Assembly: GCA_963755335.1 (NCBI GenBank)
Contig: CAVWJW010000002.1
Span: 248,001 to 312,000 of the forward strand
Direction: 5' to 3'
Length of the DNA: 64,000 nucleotides
Origin: UBA10649 sp963755335
GTDB lineage: Bacteria; Actinomycetota; Actinomycetes; S36-B12
Shown piece by piece: positions 20,999-33,236 of this stretch (position 1 is the first letter of the stretch; every line of letters starts with the position of its first letter). Below the pieces are notes generated by a model. That model did not search any database and was not told the DNA's origin. It saw nothing but the letters and a program-made list of their open reading frames with translations. The position numbers and the translations under genes were made by a program.

Positions 20999-21478
20999 TC
21001 ATCCGGCGCCGGTGAAGTCGTCGGGTGGACCGATCGGGAGCCGGCACACGTGCTCGAGCCAGAGGCCGGCCGCGACGAGTGCCAGGGCGCCCAGGCTCGC
21101 CAGGGAGGCGGCCCAGAAGGTGCTCGACCCGCTCGGCGTCCCGATCGACGGCACGATCCCGATCGCGATGCCCGCATAGAAGCCGGCGACCAGTGCGCCG
21201 ATCCGCGATGCCGCCATGGCCAGCGCCGCGGTGCGGGCGGCCACCAATGGAGGCATGGGCTTGGCCCCCGGCTTGCGCTGGAGCCTGGGCCGGCTGGTGT
21301 ACGTCCAGTAGGCGACGCCGGCAGCGACGAGCCACATGGCCGCGGCAGCCAGCCAGGGCACCGGGACCAGCCGCCCCGCCCAGGAGTCGACCAGTTCGAC
21401 GACGCCCCAGCCGACGGCGGCAGCCAGCACCGCCGCCGCCACGAGGCTCCACACGCGGGTGGGCTTCATCGGATCCAT
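20999..21478 (-). CDS. DUF3180 membrane protein
   Basis: A 159-residue protein with four predicted hydrophobic segments (about residues 10-30, 40-60, 85-110, 120-145), the expected form of DUF3180. This family regularly follows folK in actinobacteria. ATG 21478 is three bases after the folK stop; ATG 21469 is an alternative start. Function unknown. Confidence 0.82.
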   Translation of the reverse strand: MDPMKPTRVWSLVAAAVLAAAVGWGVVELVDSWAGRLVPVPWLAAAAMWLVAAGVAYWTYTSRPRLQRKPGAKPMPPLVAARTAALAMAASRIGALVAGFYAGIAIGIVPSIGTPSGSSTFWAASLASLGALALVAAGLWLEHVCRLPIGPPDDFTGAG

Positions 21479-21481
21479 GCG

Positions 21482-21988
21482 TCAGTCCGCCCGCGGGACG
21501 CTGATCACCGCGTCGGTGCGGCGCACCCCGGAACCATCCACCGTGGCAAGCAGCTCGGCGACCGACCCGTAGCCGACCAGCGAGGCGTCGGGATCCGCGT
21601 CGTGCCAGGGCACCAGGACGAAGGCCCTTTCGTGGGCGCGCTGGTGCGGGATGACGAGGTCGGGCTCGTCGACGATCGTGTCGCCCATCGCGATGATGTC
21701 GATGTCGAGGGTGCGCGGGCCCCAGCGCACGTCCCGCGTGCGATGCCAGTGCTCCTCCACCCCCTGGGTGGTGGAGAGCAGCTCATGCTCGAGGAGAGAC
21801 GTGCGCCCGGTGACGACGGCGTTCATGAACATCGGCTGCTCCGGCCCGCCGACCGGCTCCGTCTCGAAGACCGCCGATGCCCCCGTGATGTCGATGCCCT
21901 CGATCGCCGACAGGTCGTCGACGGCGCCCTGGAGGATGCGCGTGGAGTCACCCAGGTTGGAGCCCAGTCCGAGCACGAACTCACGCAT
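21482..21988 (-). CDS. folK: 2-amino-4-hydroxy-6-hydroxymethyldihydropteridine diphosphokinase
   Basis: HPPK transfers pyrophosphate from ATP to the pterin precursor of folate. The 168-residue protein has LGLGSNLGDS, FMNAVV and the signature RWGPRTLDIDII followed by LVIPHQRAHERAFVL. The frame is intact. The ATG at 21988 overlaps the end of folB by eight bases; translational coupling is likely. Confidence 0.96.
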   Translation of the reverse strand: MREFVLGLGSNLGDSTRILQGAVDDLSAIEGIDITGASAVFETEPVGGPEQPMFMNAVVTGRTSLLEHELLSTTQGVEEHWHRTRDVRWGPRTLDIDIIAMGDTIVDEPDLVIPHQRAHERAFVLVPWHDADPDASLVGYGSVAELLATVDGSGVRRTDAVISVPRAD

Positions 21989-22352
21989 CGCGGTCACGTC
22001 CCCGGGTGATGCTGACCTCGACGTCGTCGAACGGCACCGCGATGGGGGCCTGTGGCTTGTGCACGGTGACCTCGACCTGCTCGACCGCCTCCCAGCCCAG
22101 GCAGATGTCCGCGATCCGCTCGGCCAGGGTCTCGATGAGGTCCACCGGCTCGCCGACGATGACGGCATGCACCTGGTTGGCCACGTCGCCGTAGTCGACG
22201 GTCCGGGCCAGGACGTCGGAACGGCCGGCGGCAGAGGTGTCGAGGCTGAGCGTCACGTCGACGACGAACGGCTGCCCGTCCGCGCGCTCGTGGTCGAACA
22301 CGCCATGGTGCCCGGTACCGCGGATCCCCCGGATCGTGATGCGGTCAGCCAT
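21981..22352 (-). CDS. folB: Dihydroneopterin aldolase
   Basis: Cleaves 7,8-dihydroneopterin to the hydroxymethyl pterin. The 123-residue protein has the typical IRGTGHHGVFDHERADGQPF start region, VDYGDVANQV and a C-terminal VTVHKPQAPI. GGGAGGG precedes ATG 22352. It overlaps folP by eight bases upstream and folK by eight bases downstream. Confidence 0.95.
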   Translation of the reverse strand: MADRITIRGIRGTGHHGVFDHERADGQPFVVDVTLSLDTSAAGRSDVLARTVDYGDVANQVHAVIVGEPVDLIETLAERIADICLGWEAVEQVEVTVHKPQAPIAVPFDDVEVSITRGRDRDA

Positions 22353-23214
22353 CTGTTGCCCTCCCCCGCGACCAGGCTGCCGCCACGCGGACCGCGTCCC
22401 TGCTGCCGCACACATCGTGCACCCGCACGGCCCAGACCCCGTGCGTCGCGGCGATCGCCGAGATCGCATCGGTGGCCGCGTCCCGCTGGTCGATCGGACG
22501 CGGCAGTCCCGCCTCGTCGGAGAGGAGCGCGCCGAGGAAGCGCTTGCGCGAGGCTCCGACGAGCACGGGGTAGCCCACCTCGAGGAGACGGTCGAGGTGG
22601 CGAAGGAGCTCCCAGTTGTGGTCGGAGTCCTTGGCGAAGCCCAGTCCCGGGTCGATCACCAGCCGATCGGGCGCGATGCCGGCGGCAACGGCCGCTGCGA
22701 CCCGCTGCTCGAGCTCGGCAATGACGTCGGCGACCACGTCGTCGTACCGCGCGAGCTCGTTCATGTGATCGCTGTGGCCGCGCCAGTGCATGACGATGAA
22801 CGGCACCTTCAGTGCCGCCACCGTCGCGTACATGTCGGGGTCGGCCTGGCCACCGCTGACGTCGTTGACGATGCAGGCGCCCGCCTCGACGATCGCCTGT
22901 GCGGTCGAGGCCCGCATCGTGTCGATGCTGACGGGGACGCCGGCCGAGACGAGGCCCGTGACCACAGGTAGCACCCGATCGAGCTCCTCAGCAGCGGAGA
23001 CCCGCTGCGCGCCGGGCCGAGTGGACTCGCCGCCGACATCGACGACATCGGCACCCTTGGCATGGAGCTCCAGACCGTGGCGCACGGCCGCGTCGGCCGC
23101 CAGGAAGGATCCGCCGTCGGAGAAGGAGTCCGGCGTGACATTCAGGACGCCGACGACAAGAGTGCGATCGAGATCAGCCAGACCTGCGGGCAGTCCGTTC
23201 GGCCGACGGATCAT
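22345..23214 (-). CDS. folP: Dihydropteroate synthase
   Basis: Condenses p-aminobenzoate with the pterin diphosphate; it is the sulfonamide target. The 289-residue TIM-barrel protein shows VLNVTPDSFSDGG, VDVGGESTRPGA, ACIVNDVSGG, VIDPGLGFAKDS and GASRKRFLG. The frame is intact. The ATG at 23214 overlaps the folE stop (ATGA); a longer open frame upstream lies inside folE and is not used. Confidence 0.97.
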   Translation of the reverse strand: MIRRPNGLPAGLADLDRTLVVGVLNVTPDSFSDGGSFLAADAAVRHGLELHAKGADVVDVGGESTRPGAQRVSAAEELDRVLPVVTGLVSAGVPVSIDTMRASTAQAIVEAGACIVNDVSGGQADPDMYATVAALKVPFIVMHWRGHSDHMNELARYDDVVADVIAELEQRVAAAVAAGIAPDRLVIDPGLGFAKDSDHNWELLRHLDRLLEVGYPVLVGASRKRFLGALLSDEAGLPRPIDQRDAATDAISAIAATHGVWAVRVHDVCGSRDAVRVAAAWSRGRATDG

Positions 23215-23818
23215 CGACCGAGGATGAGCGACATCGCCTCCGCGCGCGTCGCGGGATCGCGAAGGCTGCCGCGCACCGCGCTGGTCACTGTCTTCGCCCC
23301 GGGTTTGCGCACCCCACGCATGGACATGCACAGGTGCTCCGCCTCCATGACGACGATCGCCCCGCGCGGCTGAAGGATCCGAACGAGGGAGTCGGCCACC
23401 TGCGTGGTGAGCCGCTCCTGGACCTGGGGCCGCTTGGCGAACACGTCGACCAGACGGGCGAGCTTGGACAGGCCGGTGATACGGCCGTTCTCGTTGGGGA
23501 TGTAGCCGATGTGGGCGACGCCGTGGAACGGCACCAGGTGGTGCTCGCAGGTGCTGTAGAGCTCGATGTCCTTGACCAGGACCATCTCGTCGTGGCCGAT
23601 GTCGAAGGTCGTGGTGAGGACCTCGTCGGCGGTCATCCGGACGCCGCGGAAGATCTCCTCGTACGCGCGGGCAACGCGGCCCGGGGTGTCCTGCAGGCCC
23701 TCGCGGTCGGGATCCTCGCCGATGGCGATCAGCAGGTCGCGGACCGCCCGTTCGGCCGCGACGAGATCGAAGGATCGCACCGGGAGGTCCTCAGGCAGCG
23801 ACACGGCGTTGACGCCGG

Positions 23819-23822
<4 letters not shown>
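23211..23822 (-). CDS. folE: GTP cyclohydrolase I
   Basis: First step of folate synthesis from GTP. The 203-residue protein has the zinc ligands in STCEHHLVPFHG and the later Cys in EHLCMSMRGVRKPG, and the FAKRPQVQERLT helix. The ATG overlaps the ftsH TGA (ATGA). The folE-P-B-K order downstream of ftsH is the standard actinobacterial cluster. Confidence 0.97.
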
Positions 23823-25834
<2,012 letters not shown>

Positions 25835-25932
25835 CGCATCACGGTACTACGAGGGGAAAAGGGCCACGACCGCGCGCACGGGTTCACGATTACGCCCGTC
25901 GCTGAAGGGCGCGAGCCCCGTCAGGAGCCCGC

Positions 25933-26487
25933 TCAGCCGCCGTACACGTGCGGCGCGAGGGTTCCGACGCAGCGCAGGTTGCGGTAGCGCTGGGCGTAGT
26001 CGAGGCCGTAGCCGACGACGAACTCGTTCGGGATGTCGAACCCGATGTACCGGGGGGCCACGTTGACCTTCATCGCGTCGGGCTTGCGCAGGAGGGTGAA
26101 GACCTCCACGGACTCCGGGTTGCGCGACGTGAGGTTCTTCAGCAGCCACGAGAGCGTCAGGCCCGAGTCGAGGATGTCCTCGACGACGAGGACGTTGCGG
26201 TCGCCGAGATCGGCATCGAGGTCCTTCAGGATGCGGACGACGCCACTGGACGTGGTGCCCGACCCGTAGGACGACACCGCCATCCAGTCCATGTCGACGG
26301 TCCGGTGCAGGGCCCGGGCGAGGTCGGCCATCACCATGACGGCGCCCTTGAGGACGCCGACGAGGAGGAGGTCCTTGCCCGCGTAGTCCTTGTCGATCTG
26401 GGCGGCCAGCTCGCCGAGCCGGGTCTGGATCTGCTCCTCGGTGAGGAGGACGTGCTCAAGCTCGCTACTGATGTCCTGAGGATCCAC
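25933..26487 (-). CDS. hpt: Hypoxanthine phosphoribosyltransferase
   Basis: Purine salvage enzyme converting hypoxanthine or guanine with PRPP to IMP or GMP. The 184-residue protein has LVGVLKGAVMVMADL, SSYGSGTTSSG and the PRPP loop VVEDILDSGLTL. It starts at GTG 26487, four bases after the tilS stop, forming the tilS-hpt-ftsH order common to Gram-positive bacteria. Confidence 0.96.
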   Translation of the reverse strand: MDPQDISSELEHVLLTEEQIQTRLGELAAQIDKDYAGKDLLLVGVLKGAVMVMADLARALHRTVDMDWMAVSSYGSGTTSSGVVRILKDLDADLGDRNVLVVEDILDSGLTLSWLLKNLTSRNPESVEVFTLLRKPDAMKVNVAPRYIGFDIPNEFVVGYGLDYAQRYRNLRCVGTLAPHVYGG

Positions 26488-26490
26488 TCG

Positions 26491-27527
26491 TCACTCCGTC
26501 TGGGTATCAGTGCCGTGGCTCGCCCGAACCGAGCGCAGGCACAGCCTTCCATACGCGCGGGCGGCCACGACAGCGCCCGGCAGGCTCGCCTCCCCCTGTC
26601 CGCGCCAGTCGGTGACGAACTCCTCCACTCGCCCGACGTGGTCGACAGTGAGCTGGTCCGCACGGGCTGCCCGCGACGATGCACATGCGCCGGATCACCC
26701 GCGTGCGGATCGCGCGGGGCAGCGCGGCGAGGTCGCCGCAGTCAGCCGTGATCTCACCGGCGGACCATCACGATCAGCCGATCTCCCTCGCGGCCAGCCC
26801 AGTCGTCGAGGGCGTCTGCGTCGTCGCGCAGGAGGTCCGCCGTGCGGGACAGCCCGAGCACCGCCCCGGGACCCACGGCAGCGACAAGGTCGTCGAGCAG
26901 CGCGCGGACCCGCACCCGTGCAAAGGCCGGGTCGTCGTTGTGCGGGTCGGTCCAGGCGTGCTCGCCCAGCGGAGCGAGCAGGTCGGCGGCCACGACGCGT
27001 ACGTCGGCGCGGCTCAGCCGCCAGGAACGGCCGGCGCCACGGTCCGCTGCGCGCCCGCATGCCCGAGAGCGATCGCGCTCCCGAGCCTCGCGCCGAGTCG
27101 CAGGAGGACGGTCTCGGCCTGGTCCTCGCGGGTGTGCCCGAGCAGGACCGTGGCGGCGTCGAGTTCGACGGCCACGGACTCGAGGGCCGCGTACCGAGCA
27201 GCCCGGGCAGCCGCCTCGGGCCCACCGTCCACGCCGACCACCACGCGTCGCACCGTGCAGCCGTCAAGGCCGAGCCGCGTGCACACCTGGGCTGCCCAGG
27301 CCGCGATCTGTGCGGAGTCCGCCTGGAGCCCGTGATCCACGACCACCGCGTGGGTCCGAAGGCCGCGCTGGCCGGCCACCCAGCTCGTCACCCCCGCCAG
27401 GGCCAACGAGTCTGGACCGCCGGAACAGGCGACCAGGACGCAGCTCGCCCGGCGGCACGTCGGCCAGTGCCCGTGAGACCGCGGCGCGCGCCGTCAGCAT
27501 CGCGGCCGAGGACGCTCGCGTGCTCAT
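26491..27527 (-). CDS. tilS: tRNA(Ile)-lysidine synthase, five frame breaks
   Basis: TilS modifies C34 of tRNA-Ile2(CAU) and is essential. Pieces in order: the PP-loop CSGGPDSLALAG, VVDHGLQADSA, LGHTREDQAETVLLRL, GARSLSGMRAR, WTDPHNDDPAFARVRVR, RTADLLRDDADAL, and a C-terminal VTDWRGQGEASLPG. Breaks lie near 27436, 27094, 27021, 26759 and 26665, and each is repaired by removing one base from GG, CC or GGG. The 1,037-nt span (3n+2) matches five insertions, giving about 343 residues. ATG 27527 overlaps the protease stop. The raw sequence would suggest a dead gene, but the tRNA modification is indispensable, so error is more likely. Confidence 0.9.
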
Positions 27528-28571
27528 GACGCCTGGGTGCGACGCCAGCCACGCGTCGGGATCATGCAGGTCACTGCGCGTGGGCAGTCGATCCGGCGAC
27601 TCCCACACCCGGTTGAAGCCCGTCATGCCGACTCGTTCGACGACGTGCCGCACGAACGCTGCACCGTCGCTGTACTGACGCAGCTTCGCGTCCATCCCCA
27701 GCGCCTTGCGCGCGACGTTGTCGAGCGCGCCGGGCTGCTGGCGGCGCTGGGAGAAGCGCTCGCGGATCAGGTCGACCGACGGGATGACCGCGGGGCCTAC
27801 GTCGTCCATCACGACGTCGGCGTGACCCTCGAGCAGCGACATCAGCGCGGTCAGTTCGTCGAAGATCACCCGCTGCTCGGGCGTCTGGATGGCCTCGACG
27901 ACGCTGACCTCGCTGTCGGAGCGCAGCGAGCGGATGAGCGCATAGCCGAAGGCGACGAGCCGCTGCAGCGTCTCGCGCGCACCGACGTCGGACGCCTCGA
28001 GCAGTGCGCTGATGCGGTCGGCGAGGTAGTCGCTCAGCCACGGCACGGCACCGAACTGCACGCGATGGGTCTCCTCGTGCAGGCAGACCCAGAAGCGGAA
28101 GTCGCGTGATGGCACGTCGAGCTGGCGTTCGACGTGGACGATCGTCGGGGCAACCAGCAGCAGGCGTCCGGGCGTGCCGACCTCGGTGAAGGCCTCGTAC
28201 TGGCCGAGCACCTTGCCGGACATCCAGGCGAGCACGGCGCCGAGCTGCAGGGCCGTCCCGCGGGAGCCGAGGGTGCGCACGACGGCCGGCGCCGCCTCCG
28301 TCCGTTCCGAGAGGCCCTCCCACAGCGACAGCACGATGCGCATGCTGTCGACGTTCGAGGCGATCCATCCGGGCCGGTCGACCACCACCGCAGACGCCGC
28401 AGCAGGAGCCGACATCCCGGTCACCGAGGCGACCGGTTCCACGGCCTCGCGCGCGAGGTCGCGCAGCATCCGCACCGCTGATCGCGTCTCGTCCGGCGGG
28501 AGGTCCGGACCCTTGGGGGCGAGCCTGGTCGCCGTGGCGACCGCAAGGTCCCAGTCGATGGGGTCGGTCAT
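27524..28571 (-). CDS. Zinc-dependent metalloprotease, coenzyme F420-associated family, one frame break
   Basis: About 348 residues of the actinobacterial family annotated as putative hydrolase / F420-biosynthesis-associated protein (DUF2342-like). The zinc motif HEETHRVQF lies near residue 165, preceded by FWVCL; the downstream SLLEGHADVVMDDVG supplies a third ligand region. The break is near 27535, at the very C-terminus, where removing one G of GGG brings in the TGA that overlaps the tilS start. The span is 1,048 nt, 3n+1. The ATG overlaps the manA stop (ATGA). The true substrate is unknown. Confidence 0.85.
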
Positions 28572-29613
28572 CGCGCCCCGAGCGGGGCGTCCGGCGCCGG
28601 CGGACGGGCGATGACGCCCTGGAGGGCGCCCTCACCGAGCGCGTGAAGGCTGTAGTCGCCCGCCTCGAACGGGAACGAGGACGACGTCGCCCTTGGTGAC
28701 CTCGAGCGAGCCGTCAGCGGTGCGCAGGACGCCGGTGCCCTCGAGAACGAGGACCACCGCGAAGCCCGCATCGACCGACACCGGTCCCTCGCCGGCCGCG
28801 AAGTGGTGGGCGCGGAAGTAGGAGTCGGCTGCGGCCGGCATGACCGACGAGAGCCCCGCCGCCTGCGACCATCTCGCGAGTGACGGCGAGGCGGTCCTGG
28901 TCGCTCTCCGAGATGGCCGACAGGTCGACGGCCTGGAGGGCCGTGTCGAAGCCGAGGTCGAGGTGGCCGTCCTTCATGCCGTCGACCGCGAGGCCCTGCC
29001 ATTCGAGCAGGATGGAGAGGTCGGTGGGCTCCTGGAGCTCGAGCACGAACACGCCGGCCTGGACGGTGTGCGGGAGCCCGGACGGCACGAGCATCGCGTC
29101 ACCCGGTCGCACCACGCGCGAACGCAGGGCGCCCATCAGGGCGTCGCTGTCGCGCTCGGCGACCCAGCTCGACACCTGGTCGAGGGTCATCGTCTCGGCG
29201 AAACCGACCCCGATCTTCGCGCCCTCCGGGGCGTCGATGACGTACCAGGCCTCGGTCTTGCCATGGGCGAGGCCGAGGTGCGTGCGGGCGAACTCACGGT
29301 TCGGGTGCAGGTGCACGGGCAGTCGCTGGTCGAGATCGAGCAGCTTGATCAGCACCTCGGTGCTGGTGCCGTACCGCGCGACGTGGTCCGGTCCGAGCCA
29401 CGCCTGCGGATCGGCCTCGACGGCCTCGATGAGCAGCCGGCCGTCGGGAAGCGTGCTGAAGCCCTGCGGTGCGAGCCCGAACCGAGCCGTCGTGGAACCG
29501 AGCCACTCCTCGGGGCGGTTCGGGCCACCCGGGCCGTGACGCAGTGCACCGATCCGGTCGCCACCTCGGTAGAAGTGGTCGAACTGGTTGCACGGCAGGA
29601 GCATCGGCTTCAT
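28568..29613 (-). CDS. manA: Class I mannose-6-phosphate isomerase, two frame breaks
   Basis: Interconverts fructose-6-P and mannose-6-P for mannosylated glycans. The zinc ligands sit in VHLHPNREFA and KTEAWYVID; SGLPHTVQAG follows. The C-terminal cupin part is split by breaks near 28855 and 28672. Removing one base at each gives about 347 residues; the 1,046-nt span is 3n+2. It is 35 bases downstream of dacB... on the same strand, and its stop overlaps the protease start, so the row dacB is followed by an independent start at ATG 29613. Confidence 0.88.
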
Positions 29614-29648
29614 TGCTGGCTTCCCCTATTCCGGAGTTGTTGACCTTG

Positions 29649-31007
29649 TCACTGGCATCCGCAGGTGGCCAGGCGACTGGCCACCCGGTCCATTGTCTCG
29701 CGGGCCTTGGCGATGGACGGCACCTTGTTCGAGATGATCCCGAACACAAGGACGCGACCCTGCTGGTCCTGCACGGTGCCGACGAGAGCCACGACGCCGG
29801 TGAGCGTTCCGGTCTTGGCGCGGACGACTCCGCGACCGGCAAGGGTCTGCTTGGACGTGTACCGATCGGCAAGCGTCCCCGTCAGGCCGGCGACCGCGAG
29901 TCCGGGTGGGATCGAGGCGAGGTCGGGGTCGGTCGCTCGCGCCGCGTCACTCATGACGTCGGCGAGCACGGTCGCCGGCACGCGATCCTGCAGCGACAGT
30001 CCGCTGGCATCGACGATCGACACTGCCGGAGGTATCGATGCCCATCTCGGCCAGCGTCTGCACGGTGGCCGCCGCACCACCGGTGAAGCTCGGGATCGCC
30101 GAGCAGCTTGCCGCCGGCCAGATGCGCGAGCGCCTCCGCGTAGTTGTTCTCGGAATCGGTGAGCATCCGCTGGACGATGTCGCCGACGGTCGGGGACTGC
30201 ACCCGGGCGAGCTCGGTGGCCGCGACATTCTTGGCGCCCTGCTTCACCGAGGCGACGGTGAGGCCCTGGTCGCGCAGGAAGCCGGCGAAGGCGTCCGCCG
30301 CCTGCCGCGCAGGATCCGCGACCCGCGAGAACGAGCCGGGTCGCACTCGACCGCCGTCGACCACGAGGGCGGTCACGGGGGCGACCACGCCTGCCGAGGG
30401 GTATCCCTTCGGCCACCCGGGGCCGAGAACGGGGCCGGTGAACGCGGTGTCGTCGTACACGACCTTGACGGGCTTGCCCGTGGTCATCGACTTCGTGGCG
30501 AGCTTGGCCAGCGCCTTCAGGGACGCGCTGCCCCCGGCCAGCGGATTGCCGCCCTTGGCGCGCACCAGCGTGGGGTCACCGCCACCCACGAGGTAGAGCG
30601 TCGCGCCCTTGCGGTACACGACCGTCGGGATCCGCGTCTGCGGGCCGAGCACGTTGAGGACGGTTGCCGACGTGGCCAGTTTCAGGGTCGATGCGGGGAT
30701 CCTGGGCGGTCCCGGCCTGGTCGTCGAGGAGGACGGTCGACGTCGACGGGTCGATCACCACCACCGAGGCCTTGCCCAGGCTCTTGCCGATCAGCGGGGT
30801 CACGGCGGCAGCGACTCCGCTCGCCGTGGGGGCCGCAGCGGTCGATCCGGCGACAGCGACCGGCGACAGGACGGCCGGCGCAGGCGGAGGCGGAAGGGTG
30901 CCGCCGTCGGCGGTCGCGACGGGCGCCGACAGCAGGGCCACAGCGAGGCCCACGACGAGAACGCCCGTGATGCTGGCCGCGCGGCCGATGCGCACCGGTT
31001 GCCGCAC
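29649..31007 (-). CDS. dacB: D-alanyl-D-alanine carboxypeptidase (PBP4/S13 family), three frame breaks
   Basis: A secreted penicillin-binding protein that trims or opens peptidoglycan cross-links. A signal peptide (about residues 1-33) precedes a Pro/Ala linker. The catalytic S-x-x-K is in IPASTLKLA, the SxN motif is SENNYAEAL, and the KTG motif is VRAKTGTLTG. Breaks near 30704, 30092 and 30027 are each repaired by removing one base. Three insertions leave 452 codons, and the 1,359-nt span is 3n, as required. GGAG precedes the GTG at 31007. The divergent ppa gene starts 104 bases away. Confidence 0.9.
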
Positions 31008-31111
31008 GTCACACTCCTCGCCTCCCGGCGACATCGACGCCGGCTCGTAAGGAAGACTAGGGCACGACGTGCGCGGCACCCCCCACGTCGCACCACTGAT
31101 CTGGAGGACCC

Positions 31112-31627
31112 GTGGCCGTGGAGCCGTTCGACTTCGACGTGACGATCGAGATCCCCGCGGGCAGCCGCAACAAGTACGAGATGGACCACGAGACCGGCCG
31201 GATCCGGCTGGATCGCATGCTCTTCACGTCGACGCGTTACCCGCACGACTACGGCTTCATCGAAAACACCCTCGGCCAGGACGGCGATCCCCTCGACGCG
31301 CTCGTCATGACCGCCGAGCCGACCTTCCCCGGTGTGCTCATCCGCTGCCGCGCGGTCGGGATGTTCCGCATGACCGACGAGGCCGGCGGCGACGACAAGG
31401 TCCTGTGCGTGCCGGCCGGAGACCCGCGCCAGGAGCACCTGCGCGACATCTTCCACGTCGGCGAGTTCGACCGGCTGGAGATCCAGCACTTCTTCGAGGT
31501 CTACAAGGACCTCGAGCCCGGCAAGAGCGTCGAGGGCGCCACCTGGGTCGGCCGCACCGAGGCCGAGGCCGAGATCCGCGCCTCATGGTTGCGCTTCGAC
31601 GAGTCGGGTCATAAGCCCCACCACTAG
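31112..31627 (+). CDS. ppa: Inorganic pyrophosphatase
   Basis: Hydrolyses PPi to phosphate. The 171-residue family I enzyme has KYEMDHETG, YPHDYGFIENTLGQDGDPLDALV (of which DGDPLDALV is the metal-binding signature) and KVLCVPAGDPR. It starts at GTG 31112 with GGAGG upstream. The frame is intact. Confidence 0.97.
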   Translation: MAVEPFDFDVTIEIPAGSRNKYEMDHETGRIRLDRMLFTSTRYPHDYGFIENTLGQDGDPLDALVMTAEPTFPGVLIRCRAVGMFRMTDEAGGDDKVLCVPAGDPRQEHLRDIFHVGEFDRLEIQHFFEVYKDLEPGKSVEGATWVGRTEAEAEIRASWLRFDESGHKPHH

Positions 31628-31701
31628 CACCCGATCGGCCCCTTGACCCGCGGCACCGCACCCCGGACGATCGAAGCGGAACCCGGGAAGGCGGCAGTGG
31701 C

Positions 31702-33150
31702 GTGACGAAGATGGCGGACGAGGCGACTGGGGGCACGCCCGAGCTCCAGACGCTCAGCGTGCCCGTGTCCGGCATGACCTGCGCCGCCTGCGAGCGCAAG
31801 GTCGCCAAGGCACTTGGCAGCCTCCCGGGTGTCGAGCACGCCGCCGCCTCGTCGCACTCCGGACGCGCGACGATCACCGCCGCCGAACGCCCCTCCGACG
31901 AGGCCATGAACGCAGCCCTCGCCAAGGCCGGCTACTCAATCGGCACAGATCCGTGGGTCTCTCCGGACTTCAAGGTCTGGCGCACGTTCGTGCTGGCCGC
32001 GATCGTCGTCGGGCTCGCGATCTACTTCGCGTGGACGCTCGGGCTGAGCGACCTGCCCGCCCGGCTGACGGATCCCAACTCAGGCGGGCTGATGCTCGTG
32101 TTCGTCCTGGGCCTGACTGCCGGTGTCTCCACCTGCATGGCGCTGGTCGGCGGGCTGGTGCTGGCCGTCTCGGCCTCGCATGCCGCCATGATCGCGCGAT
32201 CCGGAGCACCGGAGCCGTCGTTCGGCGTTCGGATGCGCCCACACCTGATGTTCAACGTCGGTCGCATCGTCGGCTTCTTCGTCCTCGGCGCCCTGCTGGG
32301 GCTCCTCGGCGGGGCACTCAGCCTGCCGCCGGACCTGATGGGCCTCCTGCTGGTGGGCGTCGCGGTGGTCATGGCGCTCCTGGGCCTGCGACTGACCGGG
32401 ATCTTTCCGCGGCTGGCGGCCTGGAACCTCTCCCTGCCTTCCGGCTTCAGTCGCCTGGTGGGCATCGGGGACTCGGCCGAGGCCTCCTACAGCCCGTGGC
32501 GCACGGCGATCATCGGCGCGGCCACGTTCTTCCTGCCCTGCGGCTTCACGCAGGCCGTGCAGCTGTACGCGCTGTCGACGGCGACGCCCCTGACCGCTGG
32601 CCTGATCATGGCCACCTTCGCCGTGGGCACGACGCCCGGCCTGCTGGCTCTCGGCGGGCTGCCCGAGATCGCCACCGGGAAGTCCCGCGAGACGGTCCTG
32701 CGCATCGTCGGTGTCGTCGTGATCTGCTTCGCGGTCGTCAACGCGCTGGGCGGCCTCCGTCTGCTCGGCTACGACGTCGGCTCGTCCCAGCCGTCGGCCG
32801 CGGTCACCGCTGCGGCGTCGCAGCAGCAGGTGTCCCCGAACGTCAGCATCGCCAATGGCGTCCAGACCGTCACGATGACCCAGGAGCCACGCGGCTACGT
32901 GCCCGCCGACACCGTCGTCTACGCAGGACTGCCGATCACGTGGGCCATCAACGCCACCTCGCCGTACGACTGCAGCGCGTTCCTTCGGGTGCCCGACCTC
33001 GGCGTCACCGCCAACCTCGTCGCGGGTGCGAATTCGGTGGACCTGCCCGCCCTGAAGGCCGGCACCACGTCGTTCACCTGTGTCATGGGCATGTACAGCG
33101 GCACGCTGGTCGCCGTCGAGCCGCCGCCCGGCGTCACCGTCGCGTCCTGA
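31702..33150 (+). CDS. HMA domain / UreH-DsbD-like transmembrane / cupredoxin-like fusion protein
   Basis: A 482-residue three-part protein. Residues 17-85 form a heavy-metal-associated domain with C27-x-x-C30 (GMTCAACERK). Residues 95-370 have six or seven hydrophobic segments of the UreH/DsbD_2 type, including LGLTAGVSTCMALVGG and FFLPCGFTQAVQLYAL, each with a conserved Cys. Residues 385-482 look like an extracytoplasmic cupredoxin with Cys at SPYDCSAF and the ligand cluster FTCVMGM. This combination fits copper(I) binding, transfer across the membrane, or delivery. It precedes the sulfur operon by 100 bases. GTG 31702 is the likely start; ATG 31711 is an alternative. Confidence 0.85.
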   Translation: MTKMADEATGGTPELQTLSVPVSGMTCAACERKVAKALGSLPGVEHAAASSHSGRATITAAERPSDEAMNAALAKAGYSIGTDPWVSPDFKVWRTFVLAAIVVGLAIYFAWTLGLSDLPARLTDPNSGGLMLVFVLGLTAGVSTCMALVGGLVLAVSASHAAMIARSGAPEPSFGVRMRPHLMFNVGRIVGFFVLGALLGLLGGALSLPPDLMGLLLVGVAVVMALLGLRLTGIFPRLAAWNLSLPSGFSRLVGIGDSAEASYSPWRTAIIGAATFFLPCGFTQAVQLYALSTATPLTAGLIMATFAVGTTPGLLALGGLPEIATGKSRETVLRIVGVVVICFAVVNALGGLRLLGYDVGSSQPSAAVTAAASQQQVSPNVSIANGVQTVTMTQEPRGYVPADTVVYAGLPITWAINATSPYDCSAFLRVPDLGVTANLVAGANSVDLPALKAGTTSFTCVMGMYSGTLVAVEPPPGVTVAS

Positions 33151-33236
33151 CCCTGCGCCGCACGACCCCAACGAAAATGAGGACCAAAGTCCTGCCAAAA
33201 GGGCCGTTCCTAACTTTGTTCGAACTTTCACAAGGA

